DNA from: DASUFE01 sp036274675
Lineage (GTDB): Bacteria > Pseudomonadota > Gammaproteobacteria > HTCC5015
Reading direction: 5' to 3'
NCBI GenBank assembly: GCA_036274675.1
Contig: DASUFE010000016.1
Location: 1 to 64,000, forward strand
DNA: 64,000 bases
A program made the position numbers and the translations under genes. Positions 1 through 10,600 of the stretch are shown piece after piece. A model generated the notes under the pieces. The model did no database searches. It saw only the letters and a program-made list of their open reading frames with translations, and was not told the origin of the DNA. How positions within the stretch are numbered: position 1 is the first letter of the stretch; each line of letters starts with the position of its first letter.

Positions 1-1583
1 TCGTTGATCAGCACGTTGGCATCGATGGCCATACCAATGGTGAGCGCAATACCCGCCATGCCCGGCAGGGTCAGCGTGGTCGGCAGCATGGACAGCAGGC
101 CGATCAGCAGCACCACGTTCGCGCCCAGCGCGAGCACGGAAGTGACGCCGAACATCATGTAATAGAGGATCATGAATACCGCGATGGCGGCGAAACCGAC
201 CCAGGTGGAATGGAAGCCGCGCTCGATATTTTCCTTACCGAGGCTGGGACCGACCGTGCGCTCCTCGACGAACTGCATGGGCGCCCGCAGCGATCCCGCG
301 CGCAGCAGCAGCGCCAGATCCCGCGCCTCCGCCGCATCCAGGCCGGTGGTCTGGAAGCGCTTGCCCAGCTGATCGCGAATGGTGGCGACGCTGATCACTT
401 CCTCGACCTTGCGTTCCTGCTTGACGATCTTGCCGTCGACCTCATGGTCTTCGTATTTGGTTTCGATAAATACCACGGCCATCGGCTTGCCGATGTTGTC
501 ACCGGAAATATCGCTCATGCGGTTGGCGCCCTTGCCGTCCAGGGTCACGAATACCGCCGGCATGTTCTGCTGGTCGAAACCGGTGGTCGCATTGATGATA
601 TTGTTGCCGGTCACAATCACGGAGCGCTTGAGCAGGATCGGCTGCCCGTCCCGTTGCTTGTAAAGACGCGCTTCCAATGGTACGCGGCCGGACTGGGCGG
701 CCGCCCAGTCGGAATAAGTGCCGTGCACCAGGCGGTATTCCAACGTCGCGGTGGCGCCGATGATTTCCTTGGCCTTGGCCGTGTCCTGCACGCCGGGCAA
801 CTGGACGGCGATGCGGTCCTTGCCCTGCTGCTGGATGACGGGCTCGGAAACGCCGAGTTCGTCCACGCGCTTGCGCAGCGTGGAAATATTCTGGGCCAGG
901 GCATTCTTACGCTCGTCTTCCATTACCGACTCGCGCATAACGCCCTGCACGCTATAGGCGCCGCCCTGATCGTCGGCGGAAAAATCCAGGTCCGGGAACT
1001 CGCTGGCCAGTTCGTCGAGCGCGGTGTCGCGCAAGGCCGCGCTTTCGAAATAAACCCTTATCTGTTGCGTGCTGGTGGGAAAATTGGTGTAACGCAAGCT
1101 CTTCTCGCGGAGATGAGTGCGTATACTGTTATCGAAACCTTCCAATTTCTGTTTCATCGCCGCATTCATATCGATCTGCAGCAGGAAGTAGACGCCACCG
1201 CGCAGGTCAAGACCGAGTGACATGGGCTCGGCGCCGATCTTTCTCATCCAGTCGGGAGTAGCGGGCGCGAGGTTGAGCGCAACGGTGTACTCGTCATCCA
1301 GTTTCTGCTGCAACTGCTCGAAGGCCTTCAACTGGGTATCCTCGTCGGGGAAACGGAGCAAAACCTGGCTCTCGCCCTCTTCCACCGCCATCGGGGAAAT
1401 CTCAACCTGCTGGAGTATTTCAGTTACCATGACCGGCAGTTTGTCCACAACGATGCCGCCGCGCGCCGAAACCTGCACCGCCGGATCTTCACCGTAGAGA
1501 TTCGGCGCCGCGTAAATCGCGCCGATGAGAATGACCGCCAGTATGAACAGATATTTCCAGAGAGGATAACGATTTGTAATCAC
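1..1583 (-). CDS. secD: Protein translocase subunit SecD (partial, C-terminus outside window)
   Basis: SecD is the inner-membrane, proton-motive-force-driven subunit that works with SecF to help preproteins finish crossing the Sec translocon. The reading frame opens with a GTG at 1581-1583 and encodes a first transmembrane segment (KYLFILAVILIGAIYAAP) followed by the large periplasmic part. The last codons in the window encode MAGIALTIGMAIDANVLIN, the conserved SecD membrane motif, so about 527 residues are present and the remaining C-terminal membrane segments and presumably secF lie beyond base 1. An ATG start was not found near the N-terminus. Only a weak purine-rich stretch precedes the GTG. 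It lies just downstream of yajC, as in most proteobacteria. Confidence 0.95.
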   Translation of the reverse strand, partial: MITNRYPLWKYLFILAVILIGAIYAAPNLYGEDPAVQVSARGGIVVDKLPVMVTEILQQVEISPMAVEEGESQVLLRFPDEDTQLKAFEQLQQKLDDEYTVALNLAPATPDWMRKIGAEPMSLGLDLRGGVYFLLQIDMNAAMKQKLEGFDNSIRTHLREKSLRYTNFPTSTQQIRVYFESAALRDTALDELASEFPDLDFSADDQGGAYSVQGVMRESVMEDERKNALAQNISTLRKRVDELGVSEPVIQQQGKDRIAVQLPGVQDTAKAKEIIGATATLEYRLVHGTYSDWAAAQSGRVPLEARLYKQRDGQPILLKRSVIVTGNNIINATTGFDQQNMPAVFVTLDGKGANRMSDISGDNIGKPMAVVFIETKYEDHEVDGKIVKQERKVEEVISVATIRDQLGKRFQTTGLDAAEARDLALLLRAGSLRAPMQFVEERTVGPSLGKENIERGFHSTWVGFAAIAVFMILYYMMFGVTSVLALGANVVLLIGLLSMLPTTLTLPGMAGIALTIGMAIDANVLIN

Positions 1584-1603
1584 GACCCGGTACTCTTTTA
1601 GAA

Positions 1604-1945
1604 TTAATTATTGGACGTATTCTTCATGGTCCCTTTGGGCAGCACCATGGCCACGGCCTGCCGTTGCAGCTTGACCTCGACGTTTTCGGCCAGTTCGATC
1701 GTGACGAAATGATCCCCGACTTCGGTCAGCTTGCCCAAAAGTCCCCCGTTGGTGACGACTTCATCTCCTTTCTTGAGTGAAGACACCAGATTCTTGTGTT
1801 CTTTGACGCGTTTCTGTTGCGGACGGATCAGCAGGAAGTAAAAGATGACAAACATCCCGGCGATCATGAGAAGACTTCCCGTCCCGTCGGGACCACCCGG
1901 ACCGGCGGCCTGTGCATAAGCACTGCTTATCAGAAAATCCATCAT
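1604..1945 (-). CDS. yajC: Sec translocon accessory protein YajC
   Basis: This is a 113-residue single-pass inner-membrane protein that associates with SecDF. The sequence shows a short N-terminus, one transmembrane helix (about residues 24-41, LLMIAGMFVIFYFLLIRP) and the RPQQKRVKEHK segment, then the small cytoplasmic domain with the GDEVVTNGG signature. Length and architecture are normal for the family. It is followed 20 bp later by secD in the same direction, forming the usual tgt-yajC-secD-secF order. Two adjacent ATG codons (1945 and 1942) could start translation. Confidence 0.96.
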   Translation of the reverse strand: MMDFLISSAYAQAAGPGGPDGTGSLLMIAGMFVIFYFLLIRPQQKRVKEHKNLVSSLKKGDEVVTNGGLLGKLTEVGDHFVTIELAENVEVKLQRQAVAMVLPKGTMKNTSNN

Positions 1946-2063
1946 TTCCCCGCTATAAACAAAGGCATCAAGTGGCGCGTATTATGCCATAGCCCGCTTG
2001 AATTGCGAGTGGCGGGCCGGAAAAAACGGGGGTTCCTGTTTTTTCAGCATAAACCCGGAACGA

Positions 2064-3194
2064 TCAGGCGTCCCCGGCCGCTTCCGGCGCGTCCCCGGCC
2101 CCGGCATAGATACCCCGCAGGCTTTGCACATAAGACCGGAGAGTCCCCGCTTCCACCGCGTGGCGCAATTCGCGCATCAATCGCTGGTAGAAGTGCAGAT
2201 TGTGCAAGGTATTGAGGCGGGAGCCGAGAATCTCGTTGCACTTATCGAGGTGTCGCAAATAGGCTCGGCTGTAATTCCGGCAGGTATAGCAATCGCAATT
2301 CGGGTCCAATGGCCCGGTATTATCCGTATGCTGGGCATTCCGCAGCCGCAGCACGCCTTGAGAGGTATAAAGGAAGCCGTTGCGGCCGTTGCGTGTGGGT
2401 ATCACGCAATCGAACATGTCGATGCCGCGCAATACCGCCTCCGCTATGTCCAGCGGCGTGCCGACTCCCATCAGATAACGCGGCCGGTCTGCCGGCAGGT
2501 GGCCGGCGACGGCATCCAGGATGCGCAGCCGTTCGGCTTCCGTTTCCCCCACGGACAGCCCGCCCACCGCATAGCCGTCGAAACCGATTTTCAGCAGGCC
2601 GGCCAGCGATGCCTCGCGCAGTTCGGGGTACATGCCGCCCTGCACGATGCCGAATAAAGCCGCCGTACTGCCGGCATGGGCGCGTTTGCTGCGCTCCGCC
2701 CAGTGCAGGGATAGTTCCATCGACTCCCGCGCCTGCGTTTCCGTCGCGGGATACGGCGTGCACTCGTCAAAAATCATAACGATATCCGAACCCAGTTCGC
2801 GCTGGATTCCAATCGATCCCTCGGGATCGAGAAAAATCTGATCTCCGTTTACGGGAGACTGGAAGCTCACGCCTTCGCGGCTGATCTTGCGCAGCTTGGC
2901 CAGACTATAGACCTGAAAACCGCCGGAGTCCGTCAGGATCGGACTCGGCCAGTTCATGAAATCGTGCAGATCGCCATGCCTGCGGATGATCTCCGTACCC
3001 GGCCGCAGCATCAGATGGAAAGTATTGCCCAGGATGATTTCAGCGCCGGTTGCGCGCACCTCTTCCGGCGTCATCGCCTTGACCGTGCCGTAAGTGCCGA
3101 CCGGCATAAAAGCCGGCGTCTCCACCGTGCCGCGCGGAAACGTCATGCGCCCGCGACGCGCCTGTCCGTTGGTAGCCAGCACTTCAAATCTCAT
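2064..3194 (-). CDS. tgt: Queuine tRNA-ribosyltransferase (tRNA-guanine transglycosylase)
   Basis: This enzyme exchanges guanine 34 of tRNAs with GUN anticodons for the queuosine precursor preQ1. The 376 residues match the bacterial family length. Visible signatures are DSGGFQVYSL near residue 90 (catalytic Asp region), GGLSVGE, the DMFDCVIPTRNGRNG segment carrying the second catalytic Asp, and the zinc site CDCYTCRNYSRAYLRH near residue 305. The start ATG overlaps the stop of queA by 4 bp, so the two queuosine genes are translationally coupled. Confidence 0.98.
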   Translation of the reverse strand: MRFEVLATNGQARRGRMTFPRGTVETPAFMPVGTYGTVKAMTPEEVRATGAEIILGNTFHLMLRPGTEIIRRHGDLHDFMNWPSPILTDSGGFQVYSLAKLRKISREGVSFQSPVNGDQIFLDPEGSIGIQRELGSDIVMIFDECTPYPATETQARESMELSLHWAERSKRAHAGSTAALFGIVQGGMYPELREASLAGLLKIGFDGYAVGGLSVGETEAERLRILDAVAGHLPADRPRYLMGVGTPLDIAEAVLRGIDMFDCVIPTRNGRNGFLYTSQGVLRLRNAQHTDNTGPLDPNCDCYTCRNYSRAYLRHLDKCNEILGSRLNTLHNLHFYQRLMRELRHAVEAGTLRSYVQSLRGIYAGAGDAPEAAGDA

Positions 3195-4228
3195 GATCGC
3201 CCCGCATTGTGCAGCAACATGGCATCACCGTAGCTGAAAAACCGGTAACGCAGCCGGACCGCATGCCGGTAGGCCTGCATTATGCGTTCATAACCGCCGA
3301 AAGCGGACACCAGCATCAACAGGCTGGAGCGTGGCAAATGGAAATTGGTGATCAGCATATCGATCGTTCTGAAGCGGTAACCGGGTGTGATAAAAAGTCT
3401 GGTTTCACCGGTGAAAGGCTTCAACTCTCCATCCGCGGCCGCCGCTTCCAGGCTGCGCACCACCGTCGTTCCCACGGCGACGACCCGCCCGCCGCGCGCG
3501 GCGGTTTCTTTGATGCGTTGGCACACATCGGCACTGACTTCGACATATTCGGAATGCATGCGGTGTTCCTGGATTTTCTCGGCGCGCACCGGCCGGAAAG
3601 TGCCGGCGCCGACGTGCAGGGTAACATAAACCCAATCGATGCCCCGTTTTTTCAAGGCATCGAACAGCGGCTGCTCGAAATGCAGACCCGCCGTCGGCGC
3701 CGCGACCGCGCCGGGAGCGCGGGCAAAAACGGTTTGATACCGGTCGTGGTCCGCGGCATCGGGAACCCGCGCAATATAAGGAGGTAAGGGTATCTGACCG
3801 GCCCGCTGTAAATAACTGAGCAGCGGTTCCATGCAATGGAATTCCAGCTCGAACAGATCATCCCGCCGCGCCAGCACCTCGGCCTGCACCTCTTCCGGCA
3901 ATATCAGCCTGGAGCCCGGCTTGGGGGATTTGCTGGCGCGGATGTGCGCCAAAGCGCGATGAGTACCGAGCAGGCGTTCGATCAGAATCTCGATCTGGCC
4001 GCCCGAGGTTTTCCGGCCGTAGAGCCGGGCCGGGAATACACGCGAATCGTTGAACACCAGCAGATCGCCCGCCCGCAGCAACGAGGGCAATTCGGAGAAA
4101 ATCTTGTCTTCAAATAGTTCCGTGTCTTGCGCGGGTATATATAGAAGGCGGCTGGCGGAGCGCTGCGGCAGCGGGTGCTGGGCGACCAGCTCCGGCGGCA
4201 GCTCGTAATCGAAATCGCGGGTCAGCAT
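3191..4228 (-). CDS. queA: S-adenosylmethionine:tRNA ribosyltransferase-isomerase
   Basis: QueA transfers and isomerises the ribosyl part of SAM onto preQ1-tRNA to give epoxyqueuosine. The protein has 345 residues, the usual size, and begins with the family hallmark DFDYELPPELVAQHP. Further typical stretches are VFNDSRVFPARL, PTAGLHFE and LITNFHLPRSSLLMLVSAF. It lies immediately upstream of tgt with a 4-bp overlap. From memory of Pseudomonas genomes, queA normally follows a tRNA-Leu gene. Here 13 kb containing the giant RHS gene separates them. Confidence 0.98.
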   Translation of the reverse strand: MLTRDFDYELPPELVAQHPLPQRSASRLLYIPAQDTELFEDKIFSELPSLLRAGDLLVFNDSRVFPARLYGRKTSGGQIEILIERLLGTHRALAHIRASKSPKPGSRLILPEEVQAEVLARRDDLFELEFHCMEPLLSYLQRAGQIPLPPYIARVPDAADHDRYQTVFARAPGAVAAPTAGLHFEQPLFDALKKRGIDWVYVTLHVGAGTFRPVRAEKIQEHRMHSEYVEVSADVCQRIKETAARGGRVVAVGTTVVRSLEAAAADGELKPFTGETRLFITPGYRFRTIDMLITNFHLPRSSLLMLVSAFGGYERIMQAYRHAVRLRYRFFSYGDAMLLHNAGRS

Positions 4229-4687
4229 GGGAGCGCGATCTTAACAGCTGCCCGCAGCCTGCGCCATCGAGGAGAATTTTAAGCAGCTTCGGGAAAGAGC
4301 GCAGACCTGGCGCGGCGTCTCCGCATTCTTAAGGAATACGCCCTTGATTCTGAGGTTTATTCTTCAATCGCAAATTATCGCTGACATGAAAATCGCGTTT
4401 GCCGGCCTGACAAGCTTTCAATATAAAGCGCCGGTAGAAACCCCAAACCTGCCAACGGCGCTCCAGGTGACCAGAAACTCCGCGCCGCAATATTCCCCAG
4501 GCATCTCGCGCAGATCGGCGGTTGCGGAACTGCGCCGCCTCCACTCCTCCGGCAAGGGCTCTACCGATATGGAGCCGGCCTGCATTTTTAACAACCCAGG
4601 CTCTCTTCCAGCTAAGCGCGCAACCGTTTCATCCTCCAAAGCAGACCGGTACTTATCGTTTCATTCCCATATGAGAGCCTGTGTATA
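4229..4687. other. Intergenic stretch between queA and the RHS gene, no supported gene
   Basis: This interval follows the C-terminal end of the giant RHS gene on the minus strand, the place where an immunity gene would be expected. Short open frames exist on both strands (minus 4329-4544 and 4418-4639, plus 4344-4691), but they overlap one another and none has a convincing ribosome-binding site, hydrophobic core or family resemblance. I see no tRNA, terminator or repeat that I can support. Confidence 0.5.
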
Positions 4688-7600
4688 TTAGTTTCCAAAC
4701 ATCCCGGTAACGCCCGCCGGCTGAGGAGTATAGTAGCGGGAATCCCGCAACATCTGCACGTCCGCCGAATACATCATCGTCGCAGTGGGAAACATCAAAC
4801 CTCCCGACCTGTGGCCGAATCCCAATACGTGGAAAATTTCGTGTACGGACTGTATACGGCCCAAACCAAGATCATCAATATGCATCGCACCGAGTTTATA
4901 ATATGTGCACGCATCATCGCAGTAAGTGACGTCTGCAAAGTCTTTTTTGAATTTTCCACCGTCGATCTGAGCCATTTCATTCCGGGTTAGAAGGTGAATA
5001 TCACCTCGTCCCGTATCGGTGGCGGTCAGGCGTATCGTTAATTTCTGTTCCGGCACTTTACTGCACAAGAAAAGAAAACAGCTCGGTTTCGCAGTGTACG
5101 TGCCATTCGCCTTGAGCAGAGTCTCTCTTTGTTGAGCAGTGTCGCCATTACCGGAGATGCTGACAGTACCTGCAATCATCAGATCGCCGTTCTCATCTTT
5201 CTGGGCCATATGGCGCAGCTTTTCTAAACGATAGGTCTTATCGTTTTCCCCATGCTTCAGGCTGTAGCCACTGCCGTTAACCTCCTGAATGCTATCCTGC
5301 GGCTGCAAAGATTGGACCGCCGCATCGACGGCGGCGCTTATGAGGGCCATGGCGGCTCCATTGAGCGCCCCCTTGAGCGCTCCGCGGAAGAAGTTGCCTC
5401 CGTTCAAGGCCGCATTCACGCCGCCACTGAAGGCTCCGGCAACCGCGCCTGCAACCAGGAATCCCGCGTCACCGCCAACCGCCGCGCCGGCCATCCCGCC
5501 GAAGCCCGCGCCGAAGAAACTGAGCGCTCCACTCAGCAGGGCTTCGCCGAAAGTGGCGCCGTTGGCCTGGGCATACTGCATGTTGAAGACCGCCGAACAC
5601 CAGCCCCAGCAGTAAGGCACAAAATTCAGCGCAATACTGATGATGGTCGCGAGGCCGGAGGGAATCTGGCGTAGCAGGTGGTTCAGGAAATAACCGCTCG
5701 GATCGGTATAACGCAGCGGATTGTTGCGCACATAGCTGTAGCGGTTATAGCTCTGCGCGTCATCGCTGGACTGCACATGCGGATCGGCGGACAGGAACAC
5801 GCCCAGTTCCGGATCGTAAACCCGGCCGTTCATATGGATCAGACCGACTTCGGGAATTGCCTCATGACCCGTATAGGCGAGATTGCCGCGCATGCCTTCG
5901 CGGGTGTATTGATCGACAGGCGCGTCTCCGCCCTCGCTCCAGTCGGCGTTACGGCGCTTGCCCCAGGCATCGAAACTCAGCAGGCGCGTTTCCTCGACCG
6001 AGCCGGTGTCGCCGGTGATGGCGATGACACTGCCGAGATGGTCGCGATGATAATACTCGGTGCCCGCGTAGCGGATGGCATTGGGAGTCGACGCGTTATT
6101 ATCCTCGGTTTCCTCCTGTACGTGTACGGCGAAAGACTGTCCGCCGTGGTAATCGCCCGCGTAGAGGAAATTCAGATGCCGGCGGCTGGTGATCTGCCCG
6201 CCGTCTATTACAGCCGTCTGCTCATAGAGCGGCTGACCCTCGGCGCCCAGACCCACGTACCAGGTCACCTCGACGCGCCCATCGCTGCCCAGAGACCGCT
6301 TGAACACGCGAGCCTGATCGGCTCCGTATGCAAAGTAGGCGCTGGAACCGTTTTCACTAATCAGAGTCGGCATGTTGGCCACGTTGTATTCGACCGCACG
6401 CGCCTTCGCACCCGTGCTTGACGTCAGGTTGCCGTTGGCATCGTAGCTGAAACTGCTGCCGCCGGCGGCGCAAACCGCATGCTGGCGACCGCCGCAGCCG
6501 CTGTAAGAATAGGTATTGCCGATACTATCCTTGTAAGCGAAGTTGCCGAGGCGGCTATAGTCGTTACTCTTGCTGCTTTCCACGATGCCGTCGCGCGTGA
6601 CCGTTGCTCCCGTGAGGCGGTCCAGGCTGTCGTAAGCGAAAGATTCGACGACGTCTTCATTGGCGCCGGCGTAGAAGCTGCCATCGGGGTTGACGATCCA
6701 CGGCCGGAAGCGTTCGCGGCTTGCGACATTGCCGACCTTGTCGAAGGCGTAACGGGTCTGCTGGATCATGTTCAGATCCTTATCCCAGCTTTCAACTTTC
6801 TGCAGCCAGCCGGTGGCGCCGTTGGCGGTGTTATTGATGGTATTGCGGTTGCGCAGGGTTTCCTGAATGATCGCGCCGCGGGCATCGACCATATCCGCAA
6901 TCCAATAGACGGTTTCGTCTCCGCCCGCCACCGGATCACCGGCATCGAGCACATACCACAACCCGCCGAAGGGACTGTAACGGTTTTCCACCGTCAGACG
7001 CGCTCCACCCACCTGCGGATAACTCAGCAACTGCGCACGACCCAGGGCATCATAGGTCTGCGAAACGGTGAAGGTCTGCGAGTAGCCGCCGATGTTGTAC
7101 CGGTACTCCGTGGTCTCGAGCTGACCGCGCGCGGTGTAGGAATAAATCCTGGTATCGCCCGCCGCTCCACTTTCGCTTTGCAGCTTGCCGATACCGGCTC
7201 CGGAAGCGGTATCGTAGACCCAGGTACTCGTTTGCACAGTACCGCCGGCGGGCGTTTCACGCCGCTGCGTCATGCGCCCGAGCGAGTCGTATTTGGTCTC
7301 CGTGACCTGCTGCTTCGCGTCGCGCTGCCACACCAGCTCGCCGAAGCCGTTGTACTGGTAATCCCAGTGCCCCATATCGGGATCGGTCGTGCCGGTTTTG
7401 TTGCCGCGGCGGTCATAACTCATGCTCACGGTCGTGGCGGCATTGCCGTCGACGATGGTGCTGGTCAGATTGCCCTGGCTGTCATAACCATAGTCAACCG
7501 GTATGTTCTTGCCATCCACGTCCTCGACCGAGCGCACGGCCTGGTTCCGCGCATTCAGCTTTTTGAGCTTGCGCCGGCCCTTGGAATCGGTAACCACGGT

Positions 7601-10600
7601 GTCGAAACCCTGATAATCGGTAACCGTAACGGCCACGCCATCGTCGGCGCCATCTCCGTCGATATCGCCCAATGGCATGCGTAACTGCCGGACGCGGCCG
7701 AGCGCGTCATAATCGGTTTCGGTCCAGTAGGTATCGCCGGCCCCGCTGGAGTAGACGAAATAGGGTTGGCTGACACGCGTCACGCGGCCGAAATGATCGT
7801 ACACCGAATCTGCGGCCACCCATTCGCCATGCAGACTCTGGGTGAGCTTGCGCCGCTCGCGACCCTTGCTGTCGTGGTATGCACGCGCGAGAGCTGCGTC
7901 GGGCGAATTTTCCTGCACAATGTAGCGCGCCCCCGGCATATAGCCGCCAACGGCATTACGGTAGTCGAAGGTGGTGGTGCCGAAGGGGTCGGTTATGGAT
8001 TCCTTACGGCCCAACGGATCGTATCTAAAGGTGCTTTCCAGACTGTTGACGTCAATCAGTCTGGTTTGCAAGCCCAGCGGATGCCGGTGTTCATAGGTCT
8101 CGGTATGGCCCTTGGCATTACGCATGCTGTACGGATATCGTCCCTGACTGTCGTACTCAATGGTAGTCGTCCGGAATTCCTCGCTGCCGGAGCTGGCCGC
8201 ATTGGGATTGACCGCTCCCGCTTCGCAGTAGCTGAAATCGCTGGCGCAGAGCGTAGTCTGCGTGGTATGGCCATAGGAATCGTAGGCATAGGCCTTGACC
8301 AGTTTCAACGGCGCCGCCGCATCGGGCTCGGTGATTTCCTTCTTCAGCAGGCCGTTGCTGTAATACTCAAAGCGGGTCTTGAGCGTATTTTTGCCGTCGT
8401 CAACGCCGTCGATGCGACTGACGGAAGTAGTTTCCTGCAACCGGCCGAGCCAACGCCCGTCCGTCAGGCTGCCGTCGTAAAGCTGCGTGGTCTCACCGGT
8501 ATAGGTGTGCCCGTCGCCGGTGGTGGTCGTGAGCACGTAACTGAGATAACCGAAGGCGCCATAGGTATTTTCAGACACCGTGGTGACGGCGGCTGCAATG
8601 CTCTGCAGATCGTTGCCCAGGCTGTTCTTCACCACAGTGACGCGGCGCGGGAACACGAAGACCGATTCATTGTTGCGGGCGTCATCGTCATACGCTCCGC
8701 AATTGCCGCTGGCGGAGCTAAAGCTCAAGGTTTCGGGATTGGCCGCGGATCCCGTATTGGAGGCGCTCGTCACCGCGTGGCAATACTCGTTGGTGGTGCG
8801 CTCGAGCACGCGCGCATTGGAACCCTCGCCATATGTCACCGTCACTTCCAGCGGCAACCCGGTGTAGGGGAAACGCTGGCCGAAACGGGTGGTGGCTACT
8901 GTACCGTCGGGTTTATAGGCCGTCATGGACTCGAAGCCCTGCAAGCCGCGCCCGCCAGTCTTGGCAGTCAGACCCTTGTAGGCGTATTCAGTGGTCAGGC
9001 TACCGCCGATACCGTCGTCCAGCGTGACGCGATCGACCACCTGCATCGGAGTATTAACTTCCTGCTCCGCGGGATAACTCAGGGAATTCGCGGTCCGTGT
9101 GTAGATCGCGTGCGCGCGACCGTCCAGGTTGCGATCGGTCAAGGCCTTGTATTGGATGCCCGTGGCGTTGCCGAGGCCGTCTTTCACCGCCGTTATCCGG
9201 CGCGGCCCGCTGCGCTGCGTCCAGAAGCCGACCGGGGTGGAATTGGCGATGGAGTTGACCACATCTGTTCTGCCATCGCCGTTGATATCGGCGACACGCG
9301 TCGCGGCCGGGTAATCCGATGAGGCCGGCGCTCCGAATTCCGCCGTTTCCTTCCAGCCGTCGCCCGCATCCTCGCTGCTCAACCAGGAGTTGCCGCGAAG
9401 CAATACATCGGTGCGACCGTCGTAGTTGAGATCGGCAAACAAACGGGGTATCGGCTTGACCATGATCGGGGCCGCGAAACTTTGCAGCTCGGCAACCTTC
9501 TCGAACGGCGATTGCGTCCAGCCGGTGCCGGTGTTGTACATGATGAGATCGCCGGCATGATTGCCGCGCACCAGATCGGGCAGCCCGTCGCCGTTGAGGT
9601 CAACCAGGCGGATGCCCGCATCGGGACCGCGAGTCTCCACATCCAGCTGCGCACTGGTCAAGTGCGCCGACGACTCCGGCCCCCAGCCGCTGCCGGTGTT
9701 GAAGCGCATGCTGTAGGTGATCTGTTCAGTGTTCCCATAAATCCGCGGCTGCGGCACGTTCTTGTAAAGCAGGTCCGGCAAGCCGTCGCCGTTGAAGTCC
9801 GCAAGCCAGCCGGTGGTGTCATAGGCCTGGTCATCCCAACCATAGGGCGGGTTGACCGGCCACGTGGTGGTATACTTACGCAGGGCTGCCAGCCTGACCG
9901 GCGGAGCGTATTGGGGCCACAGTTCCCAGCGGCCAGCGCCGCTGCCGGTGTTGCGCCAGGCGCGCAGGGTCGTTCCATCCGGCGCGCCCTGGATCAGGTC
10001 AATCAAGCCGTCGCCATTGAGATCGGCGAGACGCAGACCGTTGTCGGTGTCGGGTCTGTTGATTCTTCCTCCCGTCCTCGGCATGAATGAATATGCCGTG
10101 GCGGGCTCGGGCAGAGCCATCGAAGCGTTCAACACCCAACTGCTGCCGTTGAATTCGTAAACGTTGTAAGTGTTATTGCTGTTCCTGACTGAGGTCAGCA
10201 ATTCCGGCCTCGCATCGCCGTTGATATCGGCCAGCTGCGTACCCAGATCCTTGCCGTCGGCATCCACAAAATCGACCGGCGGCTGATACGAGGTCCAGAC
10301 CTGCCAGCCGGCGCCGGTATTGCGATAAGCGCTGCGGGAACCCGTTCTGGAATAAAGCAGATCCAGCAGACCGTCGTTGTCCATGTCGACCATGCGCGCG
10401 CCCAGATCCTTGCCGGGATATTCGGTGAAAGGCAGCGGCGGCGTGTAGTTATCAAGGCGCTCCCAGCCCGCCAACAACGGACTCCATTCAAATTGCAGCG
10501 GTTCCATGCACTGGGTATCGAGGCTGCCGTCTGAAGCATCGGTCGCACAGTAGTCGATCGACGTTAGACGGCTGATACGGTCCGCGTCTTCCTGATAGTG

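Noticed and set aside
4329..4691. Candidate immunity genes on either strand
   Set aside because: Frames overlap each other, have no ribosome-binding sites and look like random translation.
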